From the NCBI RefSeq assembly GCF_900141855.1, contig NZ_FQYU01000001.1, forward strand, positions 903,402-967,401: 64,000 nt of DNA, read 5' to 3'. The notes beneath the pieces were generated by a model that saw only the letters and a program-made list of their open reading frames with translations, ran no database searches and was not told the origin of the DNA. The DNA comes from Pseudozobellia thermophila (lineage in GTDB: Bacteria > Bacteroidota > Bacteroidia > Flavobacteriales > Flavobacteriaceae). The position numbers and the translations under genes are program-made. Of this stretch, positions 26,048-35,658 are shown piece by piece. How positions within the stretch are numbered: the first letter of the stretch is position 1; each line of letters starts with the position of its first letter.

Positions 26048-26929
26048 TTAGATAAGGTTTTTGGCCTGTAGGTTGCGCTCGGTACGCCTAATCGCCCACC
26101 TGTCTTTGTAATCCAACCACTTTTGTCCGACATATTTTCGGGTAATGTTGTCGATATGCCTCATGACCATTACGTTATAGAGCATGTTGGCGAATCGTGC
26201 GGGCTTGCGGGGCAGGGCGCGCAGCGTCATTGAAAAGCCGCCGTTGAGGTATCGAATGGAATGCCAGTAACCACTCGGCATGTACAGGGCATCGCCGTGC
26301 TTCATTTCGGCCTTTATGCCCTCGGCGTATTTTAGGGCCGGGTATTTTTCAAAGTCGGGCCGGTCCATATCGATGTCCTCGATGTTATGTATGGAAAAAG
26401 GCACCTTGTACAAGTAGGGCGTTTGTTCGGGCGAGAACAGGGTGACGTCCTTATCGCCGTCAAAATGAATGTGTAGGCTGTCGGGCAGGTCGATATCGTA
26501 ATGCATAAAGACCTTCGATTTGCCACCTCCGAAAAAGAGTGCGGGCAGTTTTTTAAAGAATTTTAAACCAATATCGGGATACTCGAAGTCTTTCAGCAGT
26601 TCGGGCATTTCCTTAAGGATGTTGTAAAAGAAGATCCGCAGGTCGGTGGGTTCGGTTTTAAGGAGCTCGATATAGTCGAACAACCTCATTTCCTTGACCG
26701 GTGCATACACGCTCTGTTTGTCCTTGGCCGGTTCGTTGTTGTAGAGGGGTACGATTTGGTCACCTGCCCGTTCTTGGATGTAGCCCAGCTTCCATTTTTC
26801 GTAGGCGGGCCAGTTTTTGGTAAGGCCCGTGATCAATACCGGTTTTTGGGGCTTGTAAAAATTTTCAATGAACTCTTTTTTCGAGATGTTCTCGACACGT
26901 GTAATGGGGCTTACCTTGAACGTTTGCAT
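26048..26929 (-). CDS. JmjC/cupin-like oxygenase
   Basis: 293 residues of the cupin_8 / JmjC-like fold. The iron ligands appear as H143 and D145 (FMHYDID) and H223 (SGYWHSI), and the N-terminal KPVLITGLTKNWPA block is typical of the family. Such enzymes are usually 2-oxoglutarate-dependent hydroxylases. It overlaps the FAD oxidoreductase gene by 1 bp, so the two are translated together. A ring or chain hydroxylation in the pigment pathway is possible; the substrate is unknown. Confidence 0.85.
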   Translation of the reverse strand: MQTFKVSPITRVENISKKEFIENFYKPQKPVLITGLTKNWPAYEKWKLGYIQERAGDQIVPLYNNEPAKDKQSVYAPVKEMRLFDYIELLKTEPTDLRIFFYNILKEMPELLKDFEYPDIGLKFFKKLPALFFGGGKSKVFMHYDIDLPDSLHIHFDGDKDVTLFSPEQTPYLYKVPFSIHNIEDIDMDRPDFEKYPALKYAEGIKAEMKHGDALYMPSGYWHSIRYLNGGFSMTLRALPRKPARFANMLYNVMVMRHIDNITRKYVGQKWLDYKDRWAIRRTERNLQAKNLI

Positions 26930-28476
26930 TATACACCAATTTTTGAATCGACTTCGCTACTTGAACCTATAATTTTCTTGAGAAGATATTCACCCCCCAG
27001 AATTTCGGAGCAGGTGACCACGCCGCTGATGGTTACCCCGAGAATACCGTGCATATTAAGGCTTTGACCTGTCAAAAACAGGTTTTCGACCTTGGTTCGG
27101 GGCGATATGAAGGAGCGTAGTGGACTTCCAACGTCTTTTACATAACCGTACATCGAACCTCTGTTGCACCCGATATAGTCCCGGTACGACAAGGGGGTAG
27201 AGGTGTGTATCGATTGAATGCATTCGCGTATGTTGGGGAATTTCTTTTCCAGTTCTTTGATAAAAACCTCAGCCTTGGCCTTTTTGAATTCCTCGTAGGT
27301 CTGCCCACGGCTGTTTTTATTGGTGACCGTGTTAAAGGTCTGTGCCCAAGGCTCGACTTCGTCGAAGCGCATGTAGGTAATGGCCGTCAGTTGATCGCCC
27401 CATTCGTCTTGGTTCTTGCGGGCCCCCATCGATACCATATAGGTCTCGGGCCAACTCTCTTGGGTGTATTCGTGTCCCTTCCATACTTTTGAGGGAGCCT
27501 TAAAGTGATAATAGTTGTGGTTGAGGTATTTAAATGATTTGGGCTTTAGAACGATATGGAGGCTAAAGGCCGAAATGGTGCTTTCGATACTTTGGATGCG
27601 CTTGTTGTACGATTTTCTGAAATTGTATTCGCCTGCCATCTTCAAGGTCGTCTTGGGTTCGATGTTCGAAATGAAAAGGCCTCCCCTGATTTCCAAACCT
27701 TGTTTGGTATGGACGGAAATAATTTTTTGGTCCTTTGTCTCAAAGCGCTCTACCTCTTGGCGTTTGTGGGCCTCGCCCCCGTTTTCCTTCAATTTCCGGA
27801 TCAAAATCTTGGTAATTTGGCTACCCCCGTCAGCACAGCGGTACGCACTTTGTATGAAGGAATTGACCGAGAGGGCGTGCACGTAAAAAGGGGTCTTTTC
27901 GGGGTCGCCGGCATAAAGCAGGTTGGATCCGGCAAGCACTGCCCGTAACTTTTCGTTTTCGGTAAGGCTGTCTATAAAGCCCTTGGCAGGAAGTTTAAAA
28001 AGGTCCGAATCTTTGTGGTAGGGCTTGCCCAGTTCGAGCTTGTAGAGCGGAAACCGATCGCAAACCTCCCTAATTTTGTCGCAATAGTTATGTATGGCCT
28101 TCTCTTCCTTAGGAAATTTTTCGGACAGCCGTTTTACGAAATTGGCATAGCCTTGCGAATGCGGATACTCTTCTTCATCGTTGTCGAAGGTAATCAGGTC
28201 GAAGCCGTCCTCGTTCAGTTTCTGTAACTCCAGACCGTCCAAGATACCCAAATATTCAAAGTACCGATAGAGGTTCTGACCTTTGTCCAGTCCGCCGATA
28301 TAATGTACCCCGGTATCGAAAATCGTACGTTCGCGGACAAAGGTCTGAAGGTTGCCCCCGAATTGGTTGTTTTTCTCCAGCACACAGACCGATTTGCCCT
28401 CGCGCGCCATAATATTGGCCGACACAAGACCTCCCATTCCACTGCCGATAACCACTACATCGTAGTATTCCTTCAT
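26929..28476 (-). CDS. Phytoene desaturase-like FAD oxidoreductase
   Basis: 515 residues of the CrtI / CrtISO / RetSat amine-oxidase-like family. The N-terminal dinucleotide motif is VIGSGMGGLVSANIMA, followed by VCVLEKNNQFGG. The C-terminal FAD segment NLFLTGQSLNMHGILG is near residue 475. Relatives desaturate or isomerise polyene chains. No carotenoid genes are nearby, so the aryl polyene is the likelier substrate. It abuts the MMPL-PlsC gene with no gap. Similar genes occur in other flexirubin loci. Confidence 0.88.
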   Translation of the reverse strand: MKEYYDVVVIGSGMGGLVSANIMAREGKSVCVLEKNNQFGGNLQTFVRERTIFDTGVHYIGGLDKGQNLYRYFEYLGILDGLELQKLNEDGFDLITFDNDEEEYPHSQGYANFVKRLSEKFPKEEKAIHNYCDKIREVCDRFPLYKLELGKPYHKDSDLFKLPAKGFIDSLTENEKLRAVLAGSNLLYAGDPEKTPFYVHALSVNSFIQSAYRCADGGSQITKILIRKLKENGGEAHKRQEVERFETKDQKIISVHTKQGLEIRGGLFISNIEPKTTLKMAGEYNFRKSYNKRIQSIESTISAFSLHIVLKPKSFKYLNHNYYHFKAPSKVWKGHEYTQESWPETYMVSMGARKNQDEWGDQLTAITYMRFDEVEPWAQTFNTVTNKNSRGQTYEEFKKAKAEVFIKELEKKFPNIRECIQSIHTSTPLSYRDYIGCNRGSMYGYVKDVGSPLRSFISPRTKVENLFLTGQSLNMHGILGVTISGVVTCSEILGGEYLLKKIIGSSSEVDSKIGV

Positions 28477-31400
28477 TTAGGTGTTTCTTTTGAACATTAT
28501 AAAGGTATCATTTTGAAGCAAAACGGTGAAACCTGGTAAATTCGATGGCCGCTTACCTTCGTTAATGACTATCAAGATAGCAATTTCGGCCAATTTTTTA
28601 TCGGTAACGGCTTTATGTTCAATATGTTTTGATTCGACAAGGAGTACTTCGACCGTTTCCGTCAGGGCCTTTTCATCGGTATCAAGGACGGTAATTTTAC
28701 TGTAGCGATGGGTCAGGTAATGGTTCGATAAAATGGCCCTTGCTTCGGGGTCTTCGACATAGGCGAAAATTTTTCGGTCTATGGAGTCAAGCGCGAGCAA
28801 GAGGGGCAAATGCACATTGTTTTCTGAAATATAGGCGATGCGGTCTTTTTCACCCAAGGTATGGGCGAGTTGATGGTAGTCGCTACCGCGTCGTCCCAGG
28901 TCATCGCGTACCCTTTTGTATATGTGGGGGCCTTTATACCTAAAGTTTTCCAACAAGGTTTTGTGCCAGTAGGAGGCGGGCTCCATTTCTTTGCGGAATT
29001 TTCTGAATTCCGCCCTAAAATAGGTGCCGAACTGTTTGGCCCGTTGGGAGTAGGTTGCGCCAAAGCGCTTGTCGCCCGGAGGGACCCTGTGCAGGATCTT
29101 TGCGCTAAGGCTCCCATCGCGGATTATAAAACTGCCCTTTGGCGAAACCTCCGACCCCCCGTGTATCATCACCGGCAAAATATCGAGGTCGAACTGCTGT
29201 GCGAGGTAAAAGGCGCCCTTGTGGAAACGACCGACCTTGTTGCTGGTCGAGCGCGAACCTTCGGGAAAGGCGATGATCGAAAAGCCCTGTTCGAGTTTCT
29301 GCCTCAAGTAGGCCTCGCTGTTCTCGATGCCCCCCGAAACGGGATAGGCTCCCGACAAGCGGGCCGCACTGCCTATGGTCTTTGAGTTGTAGACGTGGTC
29401 TTTTACCAAGTAGATCAACTTCGGATGCAGCATGCCCATGACCAATATGTCCAAAAAGGAGCTGTGATTGGCGATCAGCAGCGCCGGTTTTTCAAAGGTT
29501 TCGCGGTCGGGGTTGATGATTTTCTTGGCAGTAAAGGGGTTGGTGTACAGCACCGATTTCATAAACAGCGAGGTAACCTTGTGCAGACGGTAGTGCGGTT
29601 TGAGGTAGGCCTTGGGGTCCAATTTTAAATAAATCCAGGCGTATACGCTTAAGAGGAGACCCCCCAGGTCAAAATAGGCAAAGGAAAAGAGGGAGTGCAA
29701 GAGTATTCTGGGCTGGATAGGGCGTTTGGTCCTGTCGCCAATGAACAACCTAAAGAGTAGGGGTTGAACAATAAATGCCGTTAAGGCGGCACAGAGAATA
29801 CCGATCAGCGACACCGATGAAATGGTGTACAGTACCGGATGTTTGGCAAAGATCAATACCCCGACACCGGCTATCGTGGTAATTACGGATAAGATGATCG
29901 ATGTCTTGTGCGTGGCCAGGGCCTTTTCGCCCAGGCGGTATTCGGTAAGCAGGCCATTGGTGATGAATATGCTGTAATCGACCCCCAATCCGAAAATAAA
30001 ACTGCAAATGATAATGTTGAAAATATTGAACTCTAGATGGAGCAGGCCCATAATGCCTACGGTAAAAAACCAGGTAAGGAATATGGGCACGGCCGTGATC
30101 AGGGTCAGTACAAAACTCCGGTAAAACAGGTAGAGGATAAGCAATACGGCGATCAAGGAGTAACCGAGGAGTTCGTTAAAATCGTTCTTCAAATTGCCCA
30201 AGAACGTTTCGTTTACCTGCTGGCGGTCGATCAAGAGGGTGTTGGGCATTTGTTCGAACTGTGCCCGTACCCTGCCCATGGCGCTATCCCTTACCTTGAC
30301 CAACGAAGTTATGGTCGTGCCGTTGCCATCGCTTACGACATAGTCGTCTATAGACAGGGCCCTTACGTTTGTTAGGTCGTCCAGCCCCAATGGGGAAAAC
30401 TCTTTCTCCAAAAGCGCATAGAACTGTCGAAAGGTATTTTCCTTGAAGCCCAATTCCTTCCCGCTTTCGATCAGGTTCTTTTTTAGGGCAGCTACCTTTT
30501 GGGCGGACCAGAACGTTTTCCAGGCCTCTATTTCCTTTTCCTGCGACCGATCCGACTTTGCCAAGGTTCCGATAGATCCAAAACTTACGACCTGCCCGTT
30601 TTCTTTGAGTCGTTCCAGTTTTCTGTAGATGCTGTCGTTTTGGAGCAATACCTCTTGCAGCTTGTTTCCGAAGGTGGCCAGGTAAATCGATTTCGACCCC
30701 ATATCGGTCAATTTTTCAAGGCGTTGCCGGGCGTCGATCAACGCTTGGGTCTCGTAGTTGAGTTTGGCGATATCCTTGTTGAAGAGAACCTTTTTATAGG
30801 TAAAGATGCTGATGATGAAAATTGCCGCTAGCCCTGAAATCGCCCATTTGCTGCGGTGAAATTCGTAGGCGGCCAGGCGGTCGAGAAGGGTAGGCTTGGC
30901 CAATATGGCTTTTTTGGGCCTGTATACCAAGGGAATAAAGAGCAAGGCGAAGCACGAGGCCCCCGAAACGCTTACGGCGGCGAAAATTCCCAGATCCTGT
31001 AAGGCCTGGGAGTCGAGAAAGAGGAGGCAAAGAAAGGCCGATGCCGTGGTGAGGCTACTCATCAAGACGGCCGGTGCCACTTCGCGATAAACGCTTTTGA
31101 TCGAGTTGCCCTCGCGCAAATGTGTAAGGATGTGCAACCCGTAGTCCAAGGTCACCCCGATCAATACGGATCCTATACCCAGGGATATGGCCGATATTTT
31201 GGCGCGAACCAAGCATAGAACCGCCAAGGCCAACAAGCCACCAAAAAAGGCAGGGGCAAAGAGGATAAGGGGCAGGGCCACCTTGCGATAGAAGACCATG
31301 AGCAATATGATCAACAGCGTCATGGCGATGCTTACCGTAAATTGAATATCCCTTTTTATCTGTGTGGCGTTCGAAACGGCACTGAGGGCGGCACCAAAGT

Positions 31401-32157
31401 ACTCGCTTTCGACGGCATTGGCGTACTTTTGGTTCAAATGTGCCTGAATGTCGTAAAGGGCCTCTGAAAACGGAAGGTTTTTATTGGTCTCGTTCGAGCC
31501 GAATTTCGGGGTGATAAAGAGCAGAATGTTGTGTTCGTCCTTGTCGAGCAAAAAGCCGTCCTTGATCTTAAAACCGTCCCCAAAGCCCAGTTTTTGAAGT
31601 TTTTTGAGGCCCATGAACGAGATACCCAAGGGGTCTTTGACGATGGTCTTCTTGGCCACGATACCCGTTGGCGAGATCAGGGTTCGGTAATTCGATTTTG
31701 TGATGGCCGCAATGCTGTCCTTGGTCAGTTTGCGTTGAATGGTTTCGTAGTCTTCCGCTTCGAGAAACAAGGGCAGGTGGTCGTAGACGAGGTCAAGGGT
31801 GTTCTGAAGGACGTCGTCCCCGATTTTGCCTTGAATGTCTTTGATATACGTTCCTTGGCGGCTTTGGATACTGTCCAAAAATGCAGTAGCGTACTGGATC
31901 AGCCCTTCGGTGGTGCCATTTTCCCTTTTTCTTATGTTGACGACTATCTTGTCGGTAAAGGTGATGGATTTAAGAAGCTCTTGAACGCGTTTGGTCTCCT
32001 CGGTGACGGGAATCAAGGAACTGATGTCGTCGTCGAATTCAATACGGCCAACGGTCGTCGCGAGCCCCAAAAGCAGGACGAGAAAACCTGCCAGGGCGAG
32101 CCACCTTCTTTTGGCTATCCAACTGTATGTGCTAAAAAAAAAGTCACCCATTGTCAA
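28477..32157 (-). CDS. Fusion: MMPL/RND-type lipid exporter plus PlsC acyltransferase
   Basis: 1226 residues. Residues 1-800 are an RND-superfamily MMPL transporter: two repeats of one helix, a large periplasmic loop and five helices (GSVLIGVTLDYGLHIL and FIFGLGVDYSIFIT mark the two transport cores). From about 870 to 1060 follows a PlsC-type acyltransferase with NHSSFLD (HX4D, near 893) and FPEGSRST (near 963). The last 140 residues look like a degenerate methyltransferase or Rossmann domain. In aryl polyene loci exporter and acyltransferase are usually separate genes. The fusion suggests the acylated pigment is handed to the pump at the inner membrane (inference). It overlaps the glycosyltransferase gene by 14 bp. 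Confidence 0.9.
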   Translation of the reverse strand: MTMGDFFFSTYSWIAKRRWLALAGFLVLLLGLATTVGRIEFDDDISSLIPVTEETKRVQELLKSITFTDKIVVNIRKRENGTTEGLIQYATAFLDSIQSRQGTYIKDIQGKIGDDVLQNTLDLVYDHLPLFLEAEDYETIQRKLTKDSIAAITKSNYRTLISPTGIVAKKTIVKDPLGISFMGLKKLQKLGFGDGFKIKDGFLLDKDEHNILLFITPKFGSNETNKNLPFSEALYDIQAHLNQKYANAVESEYFGAALSAVSNATQIKRDIQFTVSIAMTLLIILLMVFYRKVALPLILFAPAFFGGLLALAVLCLVRAKISAISLGIGSVLIGVTLDYGLHILTHLREGNSIKSVYREVAPAVLMSSLTTASAFLCLLFLDSQALQDLGIFAAVSVSGASCFALLFIPLVYRPKKAILAKPTLLDRLAAYEFHRSKWAISGLAAIFIISIFTYKKVLFNKDIAKLNYETQALIDARQRLEKLTDMGSKSIYLATFGNKLQEVLLQNDSIYRKLERLKENGQVVSFGSIGTLAKSDRSQEKEIEAWKTFWSAQKVAALKKNLIESGKELGFKENTFRQFYALLEKEFSPLGLDDLTNVRALSIDDYVVSDGNGTTITSLVKVRDSAMGRVRAQFEQMPNTLLIDRQQVNETFLGNLKNDFNELLGYSLIAVLLILYLFYRSFVLTLITAVPIFLTWFFTVGIMGLLHLEFNIFNIIICSFIFGLGVDYSIFITNGLLTEYRLGEKALATHKTSIILSVITTIAGVGVLIFAKHPVLYTISSVSLIGILCAALTAFIVQPLLFRLFIGDRTKRPIQPRILLHSLFSFAYFDLGGLLLSVYAWIYLKLDPKAYLKPHYRLHKVTSLFMKSVLYTNPFTAKKIINPDRETFEKPALLIANHSSFLDILVMGMLHPKLIYLVKDHVYNSKTIGSAARLSGAYPVSGGIENSEAYLRQKLEQGFSIIAFPEGSRSTSNKVGRFHKGAFYLAQQFDLDILPVMIHGGSEVSPKGSFIIRDGSLSAKILHRVPPGDKRFGATYSQRAKQFGTYFRAEFRKFRKEMEPASYWHKTLLENFRYKGPHIYKRVRDDLGRRGSDYHQLAHTLGEKDRIAYISENNVHLPLLLALDSIDRKIFAYVEDPEARAILSNHYLTHRYSKITVLDTDEKALTETVEVLLVESKHIEHKAVTDKKLAEIAILIVINEGKRPSNLPGFTVLLQNDTFIMFKRNT

Positions 32158-33316
32158 GGCTCATTTTTTTGCGTTTGGCCATTTGCGTCAAGGCAAAATA
32201 ACCGATCAGCCCCCCTACCACCGCCAGGGCGGCGGCCAAGACCAGGCTGCCGATGACATAGGCCTTCAGGCCCGAGAGCGCCAAAATATTGTCGGCAATG
32301 TTCTCGAAGGCCAGAAAATGCGCTTCGCCCAAGATCCAACCACCGACTTGAAGCCCCCCGTACACAATAAAGGGGATAAAGGGCGGGAGGCTTACGTTCG
32401 AAAAGGCGAATGCTATGGGCTTGTTCAACTTTAAAAGAAAGGCCCCTCCCAGAACCAGCAGGGTTTGAAAACCCCAAAAGGGACTCAGCCCGACGAACAG
32501 GCCCAAGGCTATCGAGGCGGCTTTCTTTTTGGGCGGATCCTGACTGCTCAGGATGTCCTCGGTCAAAAATTTTTTAACCCCTTTTTTTTTAACCCGCCTG
32601 AAAAAATCCCTGGGCTTGATGTAGAACAAGGCAATCAAGACCAAAAAGGTGTTTAAAATGCTGATCCGCGTAAAGTCGGGTACGGTTCTGAAATGGCTCA
32701 CCCTTTCCTTTTCATCGTATGAGATTTTGACGGGCAGGTTCTTGACCAAGGTGCCGTGCCATGAGGCCCTAACGATCACCTCTATTTCAAATTCGAATTT
32801 TGGCGTTATAAAAGTAAGCGATTTCAGGGTATGCACGGGATATAGTCGAAAGCCGCATTGGGTGTCGGTCAGCCATATACCCGTTTCGAACCAGAACCAA
32901 AAATTGGAAAATTTGTTGCCGAAACTGCTTTTTCCGGGCACGTCGGCCTGCTGCATGTTGCGAGAGCCTATGTACAGTACGTTTTGGGTTTCTTCGGCCT
33001 CCAAGGCCTCAAGAAATACAGGAATGTCGTCGGGGAAATGTTGGCCGTCGGAATCGATGGTAATGACAAAATCGTATCCTTGTGCGACCGCTTCCCCGAA
33101 ACCTATTTTTAATGCGTTGCCCTTGCCCCTGTTCTCTTTTAGGTGTACCTGGCGTATATCGGGAAACCCCTTAAGGATTTCGGCCGTGTTGTCGGTGGCA
33201 CCGTCGTTGACCACGATGATGTTTTTTGTGTATGCCAAGACCCCATCGAGCACCCGCTTCAACGTCCCTGCATTGTTGTAGGTGGGCACCAGCACACAAC
33301 ATTTGAGTCGGTCCAT
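32144..33316 (-). CDS. Family 2 glycosyltransferase fused to a DUF2062 membrane domain
   Basis: 390 residues. Residues 1-235 are a GT2 domain of the dolichol-phosphate-mannose-synthase type: VLVPTYNNAGTL, IIVVNDGATDNT and the DSDG metal motif (TIDSDGQHFPD). The C-terminal 140 residues are a DUF2062 domain with about three membrane helices (LGLFVGLSPFWGFQTLL). It should transfer a sugar or similar group at the inner face of the cytoplasmic membrane. Comparable GT2 genes sit in aryl polyene clusters. ATG 33316 chosen; an in-frame TTG 11 codons earlier is less likely. A 185-bp gap separates it from the gene upstream. Confidence 0.87.
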   Translation of the reverse strand: MDRLKCCVLVPTYNNAGTLKRVLDGVLAYTKNIIVVNDGATDNTAEILKGFPDIRQVHLKENRGKGNALKIGFGEAVAQGYDFVITIDSDGQHFPDDIPVFLEALEAEETQNVLYIGSRNMQQADVPGKSSFGNKFSNFWFWFETGIWLTDTQCGFRLYPVHTLKSLTFITPKFEFEIEVIVRASWHGTLVKNLPVKISYDEKERVSHFRTVPDFTRISILNTFLVLIALFYIKPRDFFRRVKKKGVKKFLTEDILSSQDPPKKKAASIALGLFVGLSPFWGFQTLLVLGGAFLLKLNKPIAFAFSNVSLPPFIPFIVYGGLQVGGWILGEAHFLAFENIADNILALSGLKAYVIGSLVLAAALAVVGGLIGYFALTQMAKRKKMSLDNG

Positions 33317-33501
33317 GGTATCTTGCTGGTATGGTATGGGATTGGGCAACTTGGTAACGGTTTAACGAATTGCCGATAAGAATTTGATTATTGCCAAGTG
33401 GAAAAGGGATACGTCTAAATAAGCATTCCGTTTTTGGCCCGGGCAGATAACAAACATCGACAGCTACGTATATTCAAGCTCAAAGATAAGGATTCCAAAC
33501 C

Positions 33502-33996
33502 CTAAAACAACTGCTTTTGTGCATCGGTAAAACTTTGCGATCGGCTGACAAATCCCTTGACAAAAGCTTTTGCGCCCCTATCTTCCATGGCGTTGTAGTT
33601 TTTGATGATATACGTTCTATCCTCATCAATGTTTTTAGTATAGCCCAAGATTTTTGGGGCGTTCTCTTGTACACTCAGCCTGATACAGCGAATCTCAACA
33701 TTCGAGGGTTCTGCATTAACGGAAAACTCCAATAGTTCCTTCCCTTCGTTAAAGAATGTCCTTTTGTCCTTAATACCTTTGGCAAATTTGGCCATCATGG
33801 TCGTGGCGGCCCCTTTGTAGGCCACCAAGAGGGCCCGATCTTGCTTTTTTACCGGCTCCAGTGTTTCGTAAAGGTCTTTTATGGAGGTTTCGTTGCCTTC
33901 CACCCTTTGGTATGCCTTTCTTATTTTTTCGAGGTCTACGCTCGAGTAGGTGCCGATAAGACAGACCGAAAGAAAAAATAGTGCCGCTAATTTCAT
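33502..33996 (-). CDS. Exported protein of unknown function in the pigment locus
   Basis: 164 residues. The N-terminus MKLAALFFLSVCLIGTYS is a signal peptide. The rest is helical (LEKIRKAYQRVEGNETSIKDLYETLEPV) with no known domain. It starts 2 bp after the hot-dog gene, so it belongs to the operon. Similar small exported proteins occur beside LolA-like genes in flexirubin loci. Role unknown; periplasmic handling of the pigment is a guess. Confidence 0.75.
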   Translation of the reverse strand: MKLAALFFLSVCLIGTYSSVDLEKIRKAYQRVEGNETSIKDLYETLEPVKKQDRALLVAYKGAATTMMAKFAKGIKDKRTFFNEGKELLEFSVNAEPSNVEIRCIRLSVQENAPKILGYTKNIDEDRTYIIKNYNAMEDRGAKAFVKGFVSRSQSFTDAQKQLF

Positions 33997-33998
33997 GG

Positions 33999-34379
33999 TT
34001 ATGCCGAGATTTTAAAAGTAGCGTTCAATTTTAGTGCCAAGGTCTCCTCAAAGCTCACCGTCGTTTTCACTTTTACTTGGTCGTCAACTTGGTTGATGTT
34101 GAGTATCAGGTGGATCGTGTCGTTCTTTTCTGGATTGATGATCGCCATGAACTTAACATTAGAGGCTACCGAAAGAAACAGCTCTCGGTCGATGGCCTTT
34201 TCGGTAAGCTCCTTGATCATTTGCATCATGCACACCCCCGGCATAATCGGGTTGCCAGGAAAGTGCCCTTCGAAGACTTCATGGTCTTTGTTCAGCCAAA
34301 CGGAGGCGGTGATGATGTCTTCATTGATATCAAAGGCCTTTATGTCGTAAAGCCCTTTGATTAAAATTTCTTTGTCCAT
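33999..34379 (-). CDS. FabZ-like hot-dog protein with the catalytic Glu replaced by Gln
   Basis: 126 residues. The block EGHFPGNPIMPGVCMMQ matches FabZ/ApeI dehydratases. Catalytic H39 is present, but the residue 14 positions later, Glu in FabZ and Asp in FabA, is Q53. FabZ-type sites combine the His of one chain with the Glu of its partner, so this protein alone may be inactive or may pair with another hot-dog protein. It should help dehydrate 3-hydroxyacyl-ACP during polyene elongation. It follows the porin-like gene by 69 bp. Confidence 0.83.
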   Translation of the reverse strand: MDKEILIKGLYDIKAFDINEDIITASVWLNKDHEVFEGHFPGNPIMPGVCMMQMIKELTEKAIDRELFLSVASNVKFMAIINPEKNDTIHLILNINQVDDQVKVKTTVSFEETLALKLNATFKISA

Positions 34380-34448
34380 ACGACAAATATAGGGCTTTCG
34401 AAAATTCTATTGCTCAAGGCTTTTATGGGCAGGGCAATAGGTACAAGG

Positions 34449-35042
34449 TTAGAACTTATAAGCCAGGCCGAACTGAAAAAGGGCATTTAACGTGGCCCCC
34501 TTGTTATCGTAGAATTCCGAATTAAAGTCTTCGTTGAACAAATCAACATTGATAAGGCCTTGTTTGAAACGCCCCTCTATGATCAAACCGGAATCGAATT
34601 CGTAGCCAAGGCCTCCAAAAAGGGCCAGATCAAAAAAAGTGGCTTTTGATGTGCCGGTATCATTGACCAGATTTACAAAGTTATCGTCAAAATTGAAGTC
34701 CAGGCTGGGACCGAATATCAAATGGAACCTGTGGTGGTCATCAACAAATACCTTGTTGGCCACTCCTACCGTTATGTAGTTTATTCTGAGGTCGTTATCG
34801 GAGTTTCCCTTGGAACGTCCCCCTTGGTTGGAGTAAACCAGTTCGGGTTGGAGGGCATATCGCTCGGTAAACCGCACGTCGATCAAGGCACCTGCATAAA
34901 TACCCTGTTTGGAATGAAGGGAGGTATTCGTGATCTTTGAGCTGTTGAGTCCTGCCCTGAACCCAAAACTGGCTTTGTTTTGGGAAAAGCTTGATGTGGA
35001 ACACAAAAGGGTCAGAAACAACAAAATTGTAAACTTATACAT
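34449..35042 (-). CDS. PorT-like outer-membrane beta-barrel protein
   Basis: 197 residues. The signal peptide ends SSFSQ. The rest is an eight-strand-type barrel (FGFRAGLNSSKI, GALIDVRF, YALQPELVYSNQGG, ... FQFGLAYKF) with an aromatic C-terminus as needed for outer-membrane insertion. It is sandwiched in the pigment operon 1 bp after the lipoprotein gene. Barrels of this kind are common in Bacteroidota and may have no specific link to the pigment, though an outer-membrane partner for the LolA-like carrier is conceivable. Confidence 0.85.
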   Translation of the reverse strand: MYKFTILLFLTLLCSTSSFSQNKASFGFRAGLNSSKITNTSLHSKQGIYAGALIDVRFTERYALQPELVYSNQGGRSKGNSDNDLRINYITVGVANKVFVDDHHRFHLIFGPSLDFNFDDNFVNLVNDTGTSKATFFDLALFGGLGYEFDSGLIIEGRFKQGLINVDLFNEDFNSEFYDNKGATLNALFQFGLAYKF

Positions 35043-35043
35043 G

Positions 35044-35658
35044 TTAGATGGCTTTTAAAGAGATGGTGAGGTCGATATCTTGGTGTATAACTTCTATGCG
35101 ATCGGCTTGCTCCCCGTTTACCTTTGGAAACAAGATTGTTAGTTGTGCCTTGGTCCGATTCGATTGGACTATTTTTTTTAGTTTGCCTTTCTCCGAAAGG
35201 TAGTAGTAAAATTTTTTCTTTTGGCTTTCCGTTTCGTAAACGGTGTCGTTATTAAGGCCGTAGGTGTTCCTTATTTGGCATCTTTCCTTCATCAGTAGGC
35301 CAAAATCGTTTTTTAATAGGTTGATTATTGGTTTTCTATCCATTTTGTTCAGGATATAATTGACCTTAAAATCCTCATCAATGAACGTGAGGTCAAAAAT
35401 TTTATTGCCTATTTCAGTAGTAAATGCCACGCGATGGTGGGCCGCCCCCAACTTTTTGACAATAAGAAGGCCGCTGAACTCCTTTTTGTACAGCGATAGG
35501 TTGGCCTTGTATAAATAGTCTTTTGAAGTGTCCGAAAAATAAGGGTTTAGGGTGGCGTATTCGGATTTGGTGGGCCTTGCCTCAAGGTTGTTCTTTTTAG
35601 GGTAGGATGCACATCCCCATACCAAAAAGAGACAAATGCTACTGAGCAAAATGCGCAT
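35044..35658 (-). CDS. Lipoprotein, probable partner of the LolA-like carrier
   Basis: 204 residues. MRILLSSICLFLVWGCASYP is a lipoprotein signal with Cys at residue 16. The mature part is beta-rich (YKKEFSGLLIVKKLG, KFYYYLSEKGKLKKIVQSN, AQLTILFP), like LolB or the DUF3261 lipoproteins of aryl polyene clusters, without a decisive motif. It follows the LolA-like gene with a 20-bp overlap, which fits a carrier/receptor pair. ATG 35658 places the signal directly at the N-terminus. Confidence 0.78.
   Translation of the reverse strand: MRILLSSICLFLVWGCASYPKKNNLEARPTKSEYATLNPYFSDTSKDYLYKANLSLYKKEFSGLLIVKKLGAAHHRVAFTTEIGNKIFDLTFIDEDFKVNYILNKMDRKPIINLLKNDFGLLMKERCQIRNTYGLNNDTVYETESQKKKFYYYLSEKGKLKKIVQSNRTKAQLTILFPKVNGEQADRIEVIHQDIDLTISLKAI

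Noticed and set aside
34449-35042. Porin-like gene as proof of a dedicated pigment pore
   Set aside because: Such small barrels are very common in Bacteroidota and nothing in the sequence ties it to pigment export beyond position.
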